Source: an uncultured Siphonobacter sp.
Lineage (GTDB): Bacteria; Bacteroidota; Bacteroidia; Cytophagales; Spirosomataceae
Assembly: GCA_913774715.1 (NCBI GenBank)
Contig: CAJYHS010000240.1
Span: 62,001 to 126,000 of the forward strand
DNA length: 64,000 bases
Reading direction: 5' to 3'
Shown in pieces: positions 32,213-41,002 of the stretch. A program made the position numbers and the translations under genes. Under the pieces are notes generated by a model. It was not told the origin of the DNA. It made no database searches and worked only from the letters and a program-made list of their open reading frames with translations. The stretch's first letter is position 1. The number at the start of each line of letters is the position of its first letter.

Positions 32213-33439
32213 ATGAGAATCAATTTAGTAACTTTTTTCTTAGTTCTGATTACCCTTACTTCTTCGGCACAATCCTGGTTTGAAACGGCGGAGAAAAATG
32301 AGCAGGCCCGATCGGGAGGAATGCTGCTGAAGCGTACCGAAGTGCAGATCGAAGCCACCGAGGCGATTAACGCCATGTATAACTATAACTTTCCCGAAGC
32401 CCTGAAGGAGTTTGGTTACCTGCGGGCTCGTTACCCCGACCATCCTCTCCCCTATTTTTTGTTTGGATTGGCGGAATGGTGGAAGATCGTACCGAACACG
32501 GACAATGACATGTACGATGCCAAGTGCGAGCTATTCATGGACCAGGCCATTGAAAAAGCCGAAAAACTGCATGATCAGGGAGGAAATCAGGAAATTGAAG
32601 CCAGTTTCTTTCTGGCGGCTTCCTATGCTTTTAAGTCTCGCATGTACGCTGAACGCAAGAAATGGCTCAAGGCGAGTAATGCTGGAAAAAATGCCCTGAA
32701 GTATTTTGATAAGTGTAAAGGTCACGAGGATTTCTCGCCCGAAATGGCTTTTGGTGACGGTCTCTATAACTATTACCGACAGTGGGTTCCTGAAAACTAT
32801 TCGGCTCTCAAACCGATCTTCTGGTTTTTTCACGAAGGTGATAAGAAAAAAGGCATTGGTCAGTTAGAGTGGGTTTCCCGTAATGCTTTCTACAGCCGTA
32901 CGGAAGCTCAATATTTCCTGCTTCAGATTTACGCTACTGAAAATCAGCACGAAAAAGGATATCAACTGGCCCGTTACCTGCATATTACCTATCCCTGGAA
33001 TCCGTATTTCCACCGGATGTACGCCCGGGAATGCTTCGTAACCGGACATATTAACGAAGCGGATGCGGCTTCGAAGGCGATTCTGGAACGTTATGATAAT
33101 CGCCAGTTTGGGTATGAGCCCGTGAGTGGACGCTATGCCGCGTATATTCTGGCGTATTACAACCACTTCTTTTATCACAACATTCCGGCGGCGAAGGAGT
33201 ACTATAAACGCACCATTTCTTTTGCGGAAATGAACGGAGCAACCGAGTCGGGTTACCACACCTCGGCTTTACTGAACCTGGGGAAAATTGCCGATGGCGA
33301 AGGGAATCTGGAAGAGGCTAAGCAGTATTACGAGAAAGTACTCCGGTTTGCGGATAAGAAAACCGCTCAGCGAACCGAGGCTAAAAAATTGCTGGATAAT
33401 AACCGCAAACGCCAGAAAGAACAACGCAGGAAAAAGTAG
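32213..33439 (+). CDS. TPR-repeat periplasmic protein
   Basis: Exported protein of 408 residues: signal peptide (to SAQ, residue 20) followed by helical repeats. TPR-like units are visible at about 45-80 (AMYNYNFPEALKEFGYLRARYP), 225-265 and 350-395 (ALLNLGKIADGEGNLEEAKQYYEKVLRFA). The C-terminus is a strongly basic tail (NNRKRQKEQRRKK). It probably acts as a periplasmic or outer-membrane-associated scaffold; partners are unknown. The metallophosphatase gene begins 27 bp downstream, so the two may share a transcript. Confidence 0.85.
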   Translation: MRINLVTFFLVLITLTSSAQSWFETAEKNEQARSGGMLLKRTEVQIEATEAINAMYNYNFPEALKEFGYLRARYPDHPLPYFLFGLAEWWKIVPNTDNDMYDAKCELFMDQAIEKAEKLHDQGGNQEIEASFFLAASYAFKSRMYAERKKWLKASNAGKNALKYFDKCKGHEDFSPEMAFGDGLYNYYRQWVPENYSALKPIFWFFHEGDKKKGIGQLEWVSRNAFYSRTEAQYFLLQIYATENQHEKGYQLARYLHITYPWNPYFHRMYARECFVTGHINEADAASKAILERYDNRQFGYEPVSGRYAAYILAYYNHFFYHNIPAAKEYYKRTISFAEMNGATESGYHTSALLNLGKIADGEGNLEEAKQYYEKVLRFADKKTAQRTEAKKLLDNNRKRQKEQRRKK

Positions 33440-33466
33440 TGGAATACCCTTTTCAAGTCAGCTGGC

Positions 33467-34135
33467 ATGAACGTATTAGCAATTGGTGATATTCACGGGC
33501 GAACCAACTGGCAGGAAGCCCCGATAGCCACGGCCGATAAGGTGATTTTCATGGGTGATTACGTCGATTCCAAAGAGTTTTCAGACGAACAAACGGATGA
33601 CGTTTTAAGACAAATTGTAGCTTTAAAAGAAGCGGAACCCGATAAATTTGTGTTATTACTCGGAAACCATGACGTGGCTTACCTGCATTACCCTGAGTAT
33701 CGCTGCTCCGGTTTTCGGTTTTATATGCAGAAGAAATGGACGGCTTTTTACCGGGAACATCAGTCTGCTTTTCAGGTAGCTTACCAACGGGATAATTACC
33801 TCTTCACGCACGCAGGCGTATCTCGTCTCTGGGCTCGTAAGCACGGTATTGGAGGCGAAAATGTAGCGGATGCTTTGAATGATTTACAGGCAACGGCCTC
33901 TGGTAGGGAAGCCTTATTTGAATGCGGAGCCATTCGCGGTGGTAACCCCGGGGCGACAGGCGGTATAGTTTGGGCCGATCAACGGGAAACGGCGGGTCAG
34001 TATATTCCGGGCTTTCACCAGATTGTGGGGCATACGCCATTACCTGAAATTCGAAGTTACGGTGACCAAGAAAGTTCGATTACTTATATTGATGTACTAG
34101 GAAAAACGGTTGATTTCTGGGAGCGAACGTTTTAA
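33467..34135 (+). CDS. Calcineurin-like metallophosphoesterase
   Basis: Cytoplasmic phosphoesterase of 222 residues with the full metallophosphatase motif set: GDIHG (residues 7-11), MGDYVDS (29-35), LLGNHDVAY (about 65-73), FTHAGVSRLW and VGHTPLPE. It resembles the PrpA/ApaH-like group of protein-phosphatase or dinucleotide-hydrolase relatives; the real substrate is unknown. No signal peptide. Follows the TPR gene closely and is closed by a terminator. Confidence 0.92.
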   Translation: MNVLAIGDIHGRTNWQEAPIATADKVIFMGDYVDSKEFSDEQTDDVLRQIVALKEAEPDKFVLLLGNHDVAYLHYPEYRCSGFRFYMQKKWTAFYREHQSAFQVAYQRDNYLFTHAGVSRLWARKHGIGGENVADALNDLQATASGREALFECGAIRGGNPGATGGIVWADQRETAGQYIPGFHQIVGHTPLPEIRSYGDQESSITYIDVLGKTVDFWERTF

Positions 34136-34146
34136 CTGTGACGCAT

Positions 34147-34188
34147 AAAAAATGGCAACAGGTTAGATTTAACTCGTTGCCATTTTTT
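34147..34188. terminator. Bidirectional terminator between metallophosphatase and C1 peptidase genes
   Basis: Perfect 13-bp stem AAAAAATGGCAAC (34147-34159) / GTTGCCATTTTTT (34176-34188), with A and T runs on both sides serving convergent genes. Confidence 0.85.
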
Positions 34189-34209
34189 GTGTCACCAGCA
34201 GAATAGAGG

Positions 34210-35346
34210 CTATTCTGAAAGGTTGACTTTGCTTTTAATACTTTCGGGAAGAGCTGCTTTTGGCAGAATTACGTTTATAGTGTTAAGGTCAAAATACGGT
34301 TCTGATACGTAGATATATCCTTTGTAGGGTCCTGCTTTTTCTCCCCAAGAATTTTTCACCAGATAGAATTTCTTACCCGCGGCATTTGTGCCCATTCCGG
34401 CAATCTGCATGAGGTGATCGTCTACCGTAACCTGACTGTCGAATAAATTCTGACGGTACGCCTGATCTACAGTTCGCTCCGTCACATCTGGCGAATCCGC
34501 TTTGTCATTCTTATCGTTCACTTCTACTGCAAAACCTTTACCCTGCTTAAAACCAGGATTACTGACATCAGCATCCCACATGATGGTATATCCCTGACTT
34601 AATGATTGCTTCACGGCAGCGTTCAGTTCATCCAGCGGTACGTTCAGGTAACGTTCGTTAGCCCAGTTATCAGGTATTTCCAGTACAAAAAAGGTATAAA
34701 AGGGATGATGGGTAAAGCTGGTCAGACTCACGTAATCGTTGGGGTTAAACTTCAATACCTGATCGGCGAATTCGCGGGGCGTGTAAGTTTTACCGTTATA
34801 GTCAAACGAAGCAGGAACCTTTCCGAATTTTTCATCCAGAATCTTGGTATACCCTTCTTCCCAGTTCGGGTCAATCGGCGATTTTTTGGTAATATCCGAC
34901 AGATACGCTTTCAGGTCCTTGACCAGCTTTCCGTGGTTATGATTCGTTTCGCCTTCTTTTAAACCGGAGTATACTGATTCGGGCACGGCACCATACAGAG
35001 CGATAGCATTCAGTACGTCGTGACCCAGTCCGCCCTCGTCAAACTGAGCTTTTCCCTGCCGGCGTACGTAATTACGGGCTTTTTCCAGGTAAATATTCCG
35101 AACGGTATACATCTCCGAAATATCAAACTCCCCCAGATTTTTACGCAGGCACTCCGACTCCACCATAGCCGTGGTCGAATAACACCAGCAGGTGCCCGTT
35201 CCACCCTGATTTTTTACGGAAGTTACCTGTGATTGCTGGGTAGTCCGCATCCCTAACTCAGGCGACTGAGCTAGGGCAGTGAAAGAGGTTATGGAGAGAA
35301 AACCCAGGCTGAATACGGTTCGTGTATAGGTAGTCATGGCATTCAT
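34210..35346 (-). CDS. C1 family (bleomycin hydrolase/aminopeptidase C-like) cysteine peptidase
   Basis: Exported papain-fold peptidase, 378 residues. Signal peptide to about residue 27 (FTALAQ). Oxyanion Gln47 and catalytic Cys53 are in NQGGTGTCWCYS, the catalytic His in VDDHLMQIAGMG and Asn in LVKNSWGEKAGPY. The spread of motifs and the insertion between Cys and His follow peptidase C1B proteins, but the signal peptide puts it in the periplasm rather than the cytoplasm. Two ATG starts (35346, 35337) are possible. Stands alone. Confidence 0.9.
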   Translation of the reverse strand: MNAMTTYTRTVFSLGFLSITSFTALAQSPELGMRTTQQSQVTSVKNQGGTGTCWCYSTTAMVESECLRKNLGEFDISEMYTVRNIYLEKARNYVRRQGKAQFDEGGLGHDVLNAIALYGAVPESVYSGLKEGETNHNHGKLVKDLKAYLSDITKKSPIDPNWEEGYTKILDEKFGKVPASFDYNGKTYTPREFADQVLKFNPNDYVSLTSFTHHPFYTFFVLEIPDNWANERYLNVPLDELNAAVKQSLSQGYTIMWDADVSNPGFKQGKGFAVEVNDKNDKADSPDVTERTVDQAYRQNLFDSQVTVDDHLMQIAGMGTNAAGKKFYLVKNSWGEKAGPYKGYIYVSEPYFDLNTINVILPKAALPESIKSKVNLSE

Positions 35347-35439
35347 TGCTAAGAATTTTCAGGTAATTTCGAAATTTTTCATCAGCCGGGCAACCCTTCC
35401 TACTTATTCCGCATTTCGCTCTTTGTAAATCAACCACCT

Positions 35440-35985
35440 ATGAACCTATCTGATCTGCTGGCCCGTTGCAGGGCTCACGATACCAAGGCCCAGCGTTTAT
35501 TGTATGAACGCTACGCAGGCCGGCTGTTTCGGGTTGCTCAGCGGTATATGAAAGATCGGATGGAGGCGGAAGATATGCTGGTTTCGGCCTTTCAAAGGAT
35601 TTTTGAACACCTAAAGAAGTTTGAATACAAAGACGAAGCTGCTACCTGGGTATGGATGAAAACGATTCTGGTGAATCAATGTCTGATGCAATTACGACGT
35701 TCGGCCAACTTCACCATGGTACCCGAAAACGAAGCTACCGAGCAGACTTTTAACTATACGATCATTGACCAGATAGCCGCAGAAACCATTCAGAAAGTCA
35801 TCACGGAGTTACCTATCGGCTATCGAACGGTTTTTAATTTAGTAGCTCTCGAGGGGTATACCCACACGGAAGTAGCCGAGCAGCTTCAGATTTCGGAAGG
35901 AACGTCCAAATCTCAACTGAATAAGGCCCGTCAGTTGTTACAGAAAAAACTTCAAGCCCTTGGTTATGCAGCACAAACTCGATGA
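35440..35985 (+). CDS. ECF-type RNA polymerase sigma factor
   Basis: Sigma-70 family extracytoplasmic-function factor, 181 residues. Region 2 spans about 8-75 (YERYAGRLFRVAQRYMKDRMEAEDMLVSAFQRIF), region 4 about 110-175 (ELPIGYRTVFNLVALEGYTHTEVAEQLQISEGTSKSQLNKAR). Its last 20 bases overlap the start of a single-helix membrane protein in the anti-sigma position, followed by a barrel-like gene, so the three probably form one signalling operon. Confidence 0.94.
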   Translation: MNLSDLLARCRAHDTKAQRLLYERYAGRLFRVAQRYMKDRMEAEDMLVSAFQRIFEHLKKFEYKDEAATWVWMKTILVNQCLMQLRRSANFTMVPENEATEQTFNYTIIDQIAAETIQKVITELPIGYRTVFNLVALEGYTHTEVAEQLQISEGTSKSQLNKARQLLQKKLQALGYAAQTR

Positions 35986-36613
35986 GCAGATCCGGCAGCG
36001 GCTGGAAGATTTATCCGACGACTCCCTTGATCTGGAAAGAGTCTGGAAGCGGATCGAAGAGCCTAAACACGCTAAAAAATGGTACTGGCCCATTCGGGTA
36101 GGTATGGCGGCCGTGTTGGGTATATTTATTGGTTATTTCATCCACCAGCCCGTTGAAAAACCGGCTTCAGAAAAAATTACGGTTGCCCTCGCTCCAAAGC
36201 CATCGGTTATTACGCCTAAACAGACGAAAGTTAATCCTGAAACCTTACTTATTCATACGCCTCAACTCCCTGAAAAAGCTCCCCTGGCGGAGCAGGCTCA
36301 AGTGACTGAAAATCCGAGTTCTGAAATTCCAGTTAGTATTGATTCGCTGCCTGTGATTCAACCTTCACCCTTTATTCAACCCACGGACGTACCCCTTATT
36401 GTCCAGAAACATCAACCTAGTGAAAGCTTTGAAGCGACCGTTACGCTAACCATCCCTGAAGCACAGCAGGAAACGCAGCTCCGCAAAAAATCCATTCTGG
36501 CCCGTATGTTCGGATCAGAGAAAAAGTCCGATCAACGTCCTCAGTGGAAGGATTTTAAAACTCCGGCTGCCCTCGGAAAAGCGAAAGTCGATTCATCTAA
36601 AATTAAACCTTAG
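35966..36613 (+). CDS. Single-pass membrane protein, putative anti-sigma factor
   Basis: 215 residues. The first 45 residues are a charged cytoplasmic region (LDEQIRQRLEDLSDDSLDLE), then one membrane helix (about 43-62, IRVGMAAVLGIFIGYFI), then a Pro/Gln/Thr-rich periplasmic tail without a recognised domain and a basic C-terminal end. No anti-sigma signature can be named, but topology, 20-bp overlap with the sigma gene and order support that role. ATG 35966 is preferred over an upstream TTG at 35960. Confidence 0.7.
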   Translation: MQHKLDEQIRQRLEDLSDDSLDLERVWKRIEEPKHAKKWYWPIRVGMAAVLGIFIGYFIHQPVEKPASEKITVALAPKPSVITPKQTKVNPETLLIHTPQLPEKAPLAEQAQVTENPSSEIPVSIDSLPVIQPSPFIQPTDVPLIVQKHQPSESFEATVTLTIPEAQQETQLRKKSILARMFGSEKKSDQRPQWKDFKTPAALGKAKVDSSKIKP

Positions 36614-36631
36614 CCCACACCCTTTTTTATT

Positions 36632-37723
36632 ATGAAACGTCCATTTTTATCAATGGTACTGGGACTTCTATGCTCCTTGCCCACCCTAGCCCTCCCCGTG
36701 GATTCCATTCTGGTTCGGATTGGTCCCAAATCCAAAGTGCTGTTTTACAGCCCGACGAAAGAGGAATTAAAGAAACTGGAAAACTACGACTGGAACACCA
36801 TTTTGAAAGACCTCAATGCCCGCTTATCTGAAACAACCAAAGCCGAACCCCGGCAGCATTACATTGACCTGAGTGGGAGGAGTTTTCTGAGTGATAGTAG
36901 TTTACGAAGTGTTAATTCGTTAGTCAGGGTGAGTCAGCAGCTTGACCAGCCCGTAACCAAAGAAAAAATCACCCAGAACTTAGGGTTTCTTAAAAACAAC
37001 CTAACCATTCGTTTGGGATTCACGCCTTTCTTAAGATCTCAGCGAAACGGTATGGTAAACATGTTTTCTTCCAATACTTATTCAACTTTTAATTACGCTT
37101 TAGGTATTGCTCGATATTCTGCCTTTTACGTTCAGAATCGCTGGTCAATTGGGTTACGGTGGGGGTTAGAATTTGATTCCAAAAGATTTGGTTGGGAAGA
37201 ACTTGTTATTAACGAAAATAAAAAAGCAAACACGGCAGAGGAGCTAAAGGACTATATAACTGAACTTACGGCTAATTATCCCGTGCATGAGGGTTTTTAT
37301 GAAGTACAAAAAATTTACGATCAGTATCAGTTAATATCTTATTTCGACCGCATTACCACAACCATGCATTCATTACACGTACCTATTGTGCCTACTGTAC
37401 GACTGTATGATAAGTCAGGAAAGCGGTCTTTATCGTTAGGTGTAGGAGGATATGTTGGGTATAGGGTCTACATGAGCGATCGATATGTTAATCGTAAAGC
37501 TAACTGGGATCAGCAAATGAATTCAGCCATTAGTAATCCTTTCCAGTATGGATTAATTACTTCTTTCGGCTTCCGGAAAATTGGATTATACTGCCACTAT
37601 CAGCTCGGTTCAACCATCAAAAATGCCTATGCACGTACTTCTGCTTTGCAACTAACAGCTTTCCCTACCAGACGGGAGCCAACTGGCCCTATTTCCTTCG
37701 GCATTACCTACAACGGCTTTTAA
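36632..37723 (+). CDS. Outer-membrane barrel-like protein of the sigma-factor operon
   Basis: Exported protein of 363 residues, family not recognised. Signal peptide to about residue 21 (LPTLALP). The first third is helical and charged; from residue 125 short amphipathic strands with aromatic ends (TIRLGFTPFLRS, RWSIGLRWGLEF, RSLSLGVGGYVGYRV, IGLYCHYQLG) suggest a porin-like or OMP_b-brl barrel, closing with SFGITYNGF. Starts 18 bp after the membrane protein and likely is a target or sensor element of the same system. Confidence 0.7.
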   Translation: MKRPFLSMVLGLLCSLPTLALPVDSILVRIGPKSKVLFYSPTKEELKKLENYDWNTILKDLNARLSETTKAEPRQHYIDLSGRSFLSDSSLRSVNSLVRVSQQLDQPVTKEKITQNLGFLKNNLTIRLGFTPFLRSQRNGMVNMFSSNTYSTFNYALGIARYSAFYVQNRWSIGLRWGLEFDSKRFGWEELVINENKKANTAEELKDYITELTANYPVHEGFYEVQKIYDQYQLISYFDRITTTMHSLHVPIVPTVRLYDKSGKRSLSLGVGGYVGYRVYMSDRYVNRKANWDQQMNSAISNPFQYGLITSFGFRKIGLYCHYQLGSTIKNAYARTSALQLTAFPTRREPTGPISFGITYNGF

Positions 37724-37758
37724 TCCCTCACCCACTTCCATAGCCCCCAACAATTTAG

Positions 37759-37766
37759 TATCTTTG
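37759..37766 (+). promoter_or_regulatory. -7 box of UvrD/PcrA gene
   Basis: TATCTTTG, 54 bp before the chosen ATG. An alternative TTG start at 37764 would begin inside this box, which argues for the downstream ATG. Confidence 0.5.
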
Positions 37767-37777
37767 ACTATGCTTTC

Positions 37778-37808
37778 AGGGAACGGACTCAGTTCGTTCC
37801 CTCTTTTT
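37778..37808 (+). promoter_or_regulatory. Leader hairpin with T run in UvrD/PcrA 5' leader
   Basis: AGGGAACG (37778-37785) pairs with CGTTCCCT (37795-37802) and is followed by CTTTTTA, between the -7 box and the ATG. It has the form of an attenuator. Confidence 0.4.
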
Positions 37809-37820
37809 ATCCTTATTGCC

Positions 37821-40121
37821 ATGTTCGAAGATATCACGAAAGGCCTTAACGAGCCTCAGGCTCAGGCTGTTTTACATACTGAAGGCCCCCTCATGATTAT
37901 TGCCGGAGCTGGCTCGGGCAAAACTCGGGTACTGACCCAGCGTACGGCTCACCTCATCAAAAAAGGAGTCGATCCGTTTTCCATTCTGCTGCTAACCTTT
38001 ACCAATAAAGCCGCCGGAGAAATGCGGGCCCGGATTGAGAAAGTAGTAGGAAACGGGGCTCGCGGTATCTGGATGGGTACGTTCCACAGCGTCTTTGCCA
38101 AGATTCTGCGTTTTGAAGCAAAATCGCTGGGCTATACCTCCGATTTTTCCATTTACGATACTGACGATTCCAAATCGTTATTAAAGTCCATCATTAAAGA
38201 ACGCGGGCTGGATGATAAGATTTATAAGCCTAACGTCGTTTTCAACCGCATTTCGGGAGCAAAAAACCGGCTGGTTTCAGCGGAGGCATATATGGCCGAT
38301 CCCATTATTCAGGCGGATGACGCGGCCGCCCGCTTACCCGAAATCGGTCGCTTGTATAAGTTATACGTGGATCGTTGTTTCAAGGCCAATGCCATGGACT
38401 TCGACGATCTGCTTTTTAATACCAATATTCTCTTCCGGGATTTTCCCGATGTTCTGAATAAATATCAGCATCGCTATAAGTACGTCATGGTGGATGAGTT
38501 TCAGGATACGAACGTTTCCCAATATCTCATTACCCGGAAACTGGCGGCCATTCACGAGAACATCTGCGTAGTGGGAGACGACGCTCAGTCGATTTATGCC
38601 TTCCGGGGAGCCAATATTCAGAACATTCTCAACTTCGAGAAAGATTACCCTGACTTGACGACGATTCGTCTGGAGCAGAATTACCGCTCGACGAAAGTGA
38701 TTGTGGAAGCCGCTAACTCCGTTATTGCCCGTAACAAGCGGCAGTTACGCAAGGAAGTTTTTACTGAAAATGAAAGCGGTAATCTCATTGAAGTTATCAA
38801 AGCCGCTTCCGACGTAGAAGAAGGCCGGTTAGTAGCTACTTCTTTGTTCGAAGAGAAACTCAACCACGGCCTCAGCAATAATGATTTTGCGATTCTGTAC
38901 CGAACGAACTCTCAGTCGCGTTCGTTTGAGGAATCGCTTCGAAAATTGAATATCAAGTACCGGATTGTCGGTGGCTTATCCTTCTATCAGCGTCGGGAAA
39001 TCAAGGACTTATTAGCTTATCTCCGTTTCACGCTTAATCAGAGTGACGAAGAGGCGTTCAAGCGAATCATTAACTTACCCAAACGTGGGATTGGCGATCA
39101 GACCATTGCGAAAATTACGGTTACTGCCGCCGAGCAGGCCATTCCGGTTTGGGAAGTTGTCGCTAACATTCAGCAGTATAACACGGGTCGGTCGGGTTCA
39201 GCCATCGAAGGTTTTGCCGATCTGATTAAATCGTTCAAATTACTTATCGAAACCAAAGATGCTTACGAAGTAGCCAGTCACGTGGCGAAAGCCTCGGGCG
39301 TATTGAAGGAGTTATACGACGATAAAACCGTTGAAGGCCTCAGCCGTTATGAAAACGTGCAGGAGTTACTAAACTCGATTAAACAGTTTGTTGACAATCC
39401 TGAAAACGAAGATAAATCCCTCGGAGCATTTTTGCAGACGGTTTCCTTGTTAACCAATGCCGATCAGGAAGATGAAGATGGTGACAATGACCGCGTTACC
39501 CTGATGACCATTCACCAGGCGAAAGGACTGGAATATAAAGTTGTTTATATCGTCGGTCTGGAAGAAGATCTATTCCCCAGCCAAATGATGCTACAGTCGA
39601 GCGAAGATCTGGAAGAAGAGCGGCGTTTGTTTTACGTAGCCATCACCCGGGCCGAAAAGCGTCTGTATCTGAGTTATGCCGAAACCCGGTATCAATACGG
39701 TCGACTGAAACCTTGTGAGCCGAGTCGTTTCATGGATGAAATTGATGAGAAATACGTACGCATCAGTCGGCAGGCGGCTCGGCGTATGGCCGAGGCCCAG
39801 CGAAATTCAGATCGACCAACGCCAGCGGCTTTCCTTCGGAATGTAGCCAGTCGGGCGGCTCAGAATGGAGGCTCACAGGCTAAAACGCCCCCTACGCGAT
39901 CGAATACTCCCATTTCAACGCATGTACCTAGCAGTGACTTTAAAGCTTCAGATCCCAGAAAACTGGCCTCTGGTCAGCGGGTAGAACATCAGAAATTCGG
40001 CTTTGGTGTAGTGAAGTTGATTTCCAACGATCAGAACGGAGCAAAAGCCGTCATCCAGTTTGACAGCCAGGGTGAAAAAACCTTATTACTCAGTTTTGCC
40101 AAGCTGCGGATTGTAGAATAA
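37821..40121 (+). CDS. pcrA: UvrD/PcrA-type ATP-dependent DNA helicase
   Basis: Superfamily 1A 3'-5' helicase of 766 residues acting in DNA repair and replication restart. Walker A is AGAGSGKT (residues 28-35), Walker B YVMVDEFQDTN, motif III GDDAQSIYAFRGA, motif IV RLEQNYRS, motif V TIHQAKGLEY, motif VI FYVAITRAEKRLYL. The C-terminal PcrA-like tail (GQRVEHQKFGFGVV, VIQFDSQGEKTLLLSFAKL) is the Tudor-like RNA-polymerase contact domain. Start chosen at ATG 37821 (MFEDITKGLNEPQ). Confidence 0.95.
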   Translation: MFEDITKGLNEPQAQAVLHTEGPLMIIAGAGSGKTRVLTQRTAHLIKKGVDPFSILLLTFTNKAAGEMRARIEKVVGNGARGIWMGTFHSVFAKILRFEAKSLGYTSDFSIYDTDDSKSLLKSIIKERGLDDKIYKPNVVFNRISGAKNRLVSAEAYMADPIIQADDAAARLPEIGRLYKLYVDRCFKANAMDFDDLLFNTNILFRDFPDVLNKYQHRYKYVMVDEFQDTNVSQYLITRKLAAIHENICVVGDDAQSIYAFRGANIQNILNFEKDYPDLTTIRLEQNYRSTKVIVEAANSVIARNKRQLRKEVFTENESGNLIEVIKAASDVEEGRLVATSLFEEKLNHGLSNNDFAILYRTNSQSRSFEESLRKLNIKYRIVGGLSFYQRREIKDLLAYLRFTLNQSDEEAFKRIINLPKRGIGDQTIAKITVTAAEQAIPVWEVVANIQQYNTGRSGSAIEGFADLIKSFKLLIETKDAYEVASHVAKASGVLKELYDDKTVEGLSRYENVQELLNSIKQFVDNPENEDKSLGAFLQTVSLLTNADQEDEDGDNDRVTLMTIHQAKGLEYKVVYIVGLEEDLFPSQMMLQSSEDLEEERRLFYVAITRAEKRLYLSYAETRYQYGRLKPCEPSRFMDEIDEKYVRISRQAARRMAEAQRNSDRPTPAAFLRNVASRAAQNGGSQAKTPPTRSNTPISTHVPSSDFKASDPRKLASGQRVEHQKFGFGVVKLISNDQNGAKAVIQFDSQGEKTLLLSFAKLRIVE

Positions 40122-40124
40122 AAA

Positions 40125-40152
40125 AACACGGAAGGCCGCCACCTCCCGTGTT
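40125..40152 (+). terminator. Terminator-like hairpin after UvrD/PcrA gene
   Basis: AACACGG (40125-40131) pairs with CCGTGTT (40146-40152), extended by partial AGG/CCT pairing; the T run is absent on the plus side. Confidence 0.5.
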
Positions 40153-40199
40153 CACTCAATGTCTCCCTTTGAAAGAAAGTCAATTGCAAATTTGACAAA

Positions 40200-40236
40200 T
40201 TTTTCTGACATGAATTTCTGATTTATGTCAGAAAAA
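40200..40236. repeat. Perfect 12-bp inverted repeat downstream of crp-type gene
   Basis: TTTTTCTGACAT (40200-40211) and ATGTCAGAAAAA (40225-40236) are exact complements across a 13-nt spacer, 17 bp after the Crp-type stop. Half-sites TGACAT/ATGTCA could bind a dimeric regulator, or the element may fold as a 3' hairpin. Confidence 0.5.
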
Positions 40237-40252
40237 CACCTAGTTCTGGGCA

Positions 40253-40837
40253 CTATACCGTCATTGCCCGCTTACGAATACGGCTTAAACTATCGGGATG
40301 AATACCTAGATAGGAAGCCATGTCCTTAATGGGGATATGCTGAACAATGTTAGGCGATTCTTTCAGCAAACTTTCATAGTTTTCTTCTGCTGTCATCGTC
40401 AGCATTTTTATTTCCTTCTTAAGCTTTACTACCAGTAAGTTTTCTAGCATTCGGCGAAGCAACCGCTCAGCCGCATCGGAATCCTGCAGCCATTTTCGCA
40501 TGGCAGCTACGGGTAACCGAAAGAGTACCGACGGTAGTAAGGCCTGCAGGCATAAGGCTGAAGGCGTCTTCGTAGATAAGGAAACGAAGGAGCTAAACGC
40601 CTCTTTTTCAAAAATGAAGTCTAGGCAAATTTCCCGGTCATTTTTTTCTGTAAAAATACGAATCAACCCTTTTTCAAGAAAGTAGATGTATTGTTCGAGC
40701 TCTCCGTAGTTGAGAATGATTTCCTTCTTTTTTACTGCGACTTTTTGTAAGTGTTTAGCTAAATATAACCAGTCATTTTCTGAAAGCTCGTAGGTTGAAT
40801 TAAGGGTTTCTTTTAGCCAGTCAGGTACTGTAATCAT
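40253..40837 (-). CDS. Crp/Fnr family transcriptional regulator
   Basis: 194 residues: cyclic-nucleotide-binding-like domain (about 15-120, YIYFLEKGLIRIFTEKNDREI) and a short HTH end (IPIKDMASYLGIHPDSLSRIRKRA). It has no Fe-S cysteine cluster, so it is the Bacteroidota type with unknown ligand rather than true Fnr. Divergent from the FrnE-type DsbA gene (165-bp gap), which it may control. Confidence 0.9.
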   Translation of the reverse strand: MITVPDWLKETLNSTYELSENDWLYLAKHLQKVAVKKKEIILNYGELEQYIYFLEKGLIRIFTEKNDREICLDFIFEKEAFSSFVSLSTKTPSALCLQALLPSVLFRLPVAAMRKWLQDSDAAERLLRRMLENLLVVKLKKEIKMLTMTAEENYESLLKESPNIVQHIPIKDMASYLGIHPDSLSRIRKRAMTV

Positions 40838-41002
40838 AAATTCAATAAATTTTGACAGGTATGGATCGTCTTCATTTTAAAGGGTGTAATCAATCTCTTA
40901 CTTAGTACCTTAACCGTATTTGGGAATTATTTTTAATGCGAATAAGTTTAAAAATAGCTGATGTTGAAGCAACATACATTTTAATTATAAATAAAACTAT
41001 TG

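Noticed and set aside
37764-37820. N-terminal extension of the UvrD/PcrA gene
   Set aside because: It begins with TTG inside the -7 box and runs through the leader hairpin; homologues start near MFEDITKGLN.
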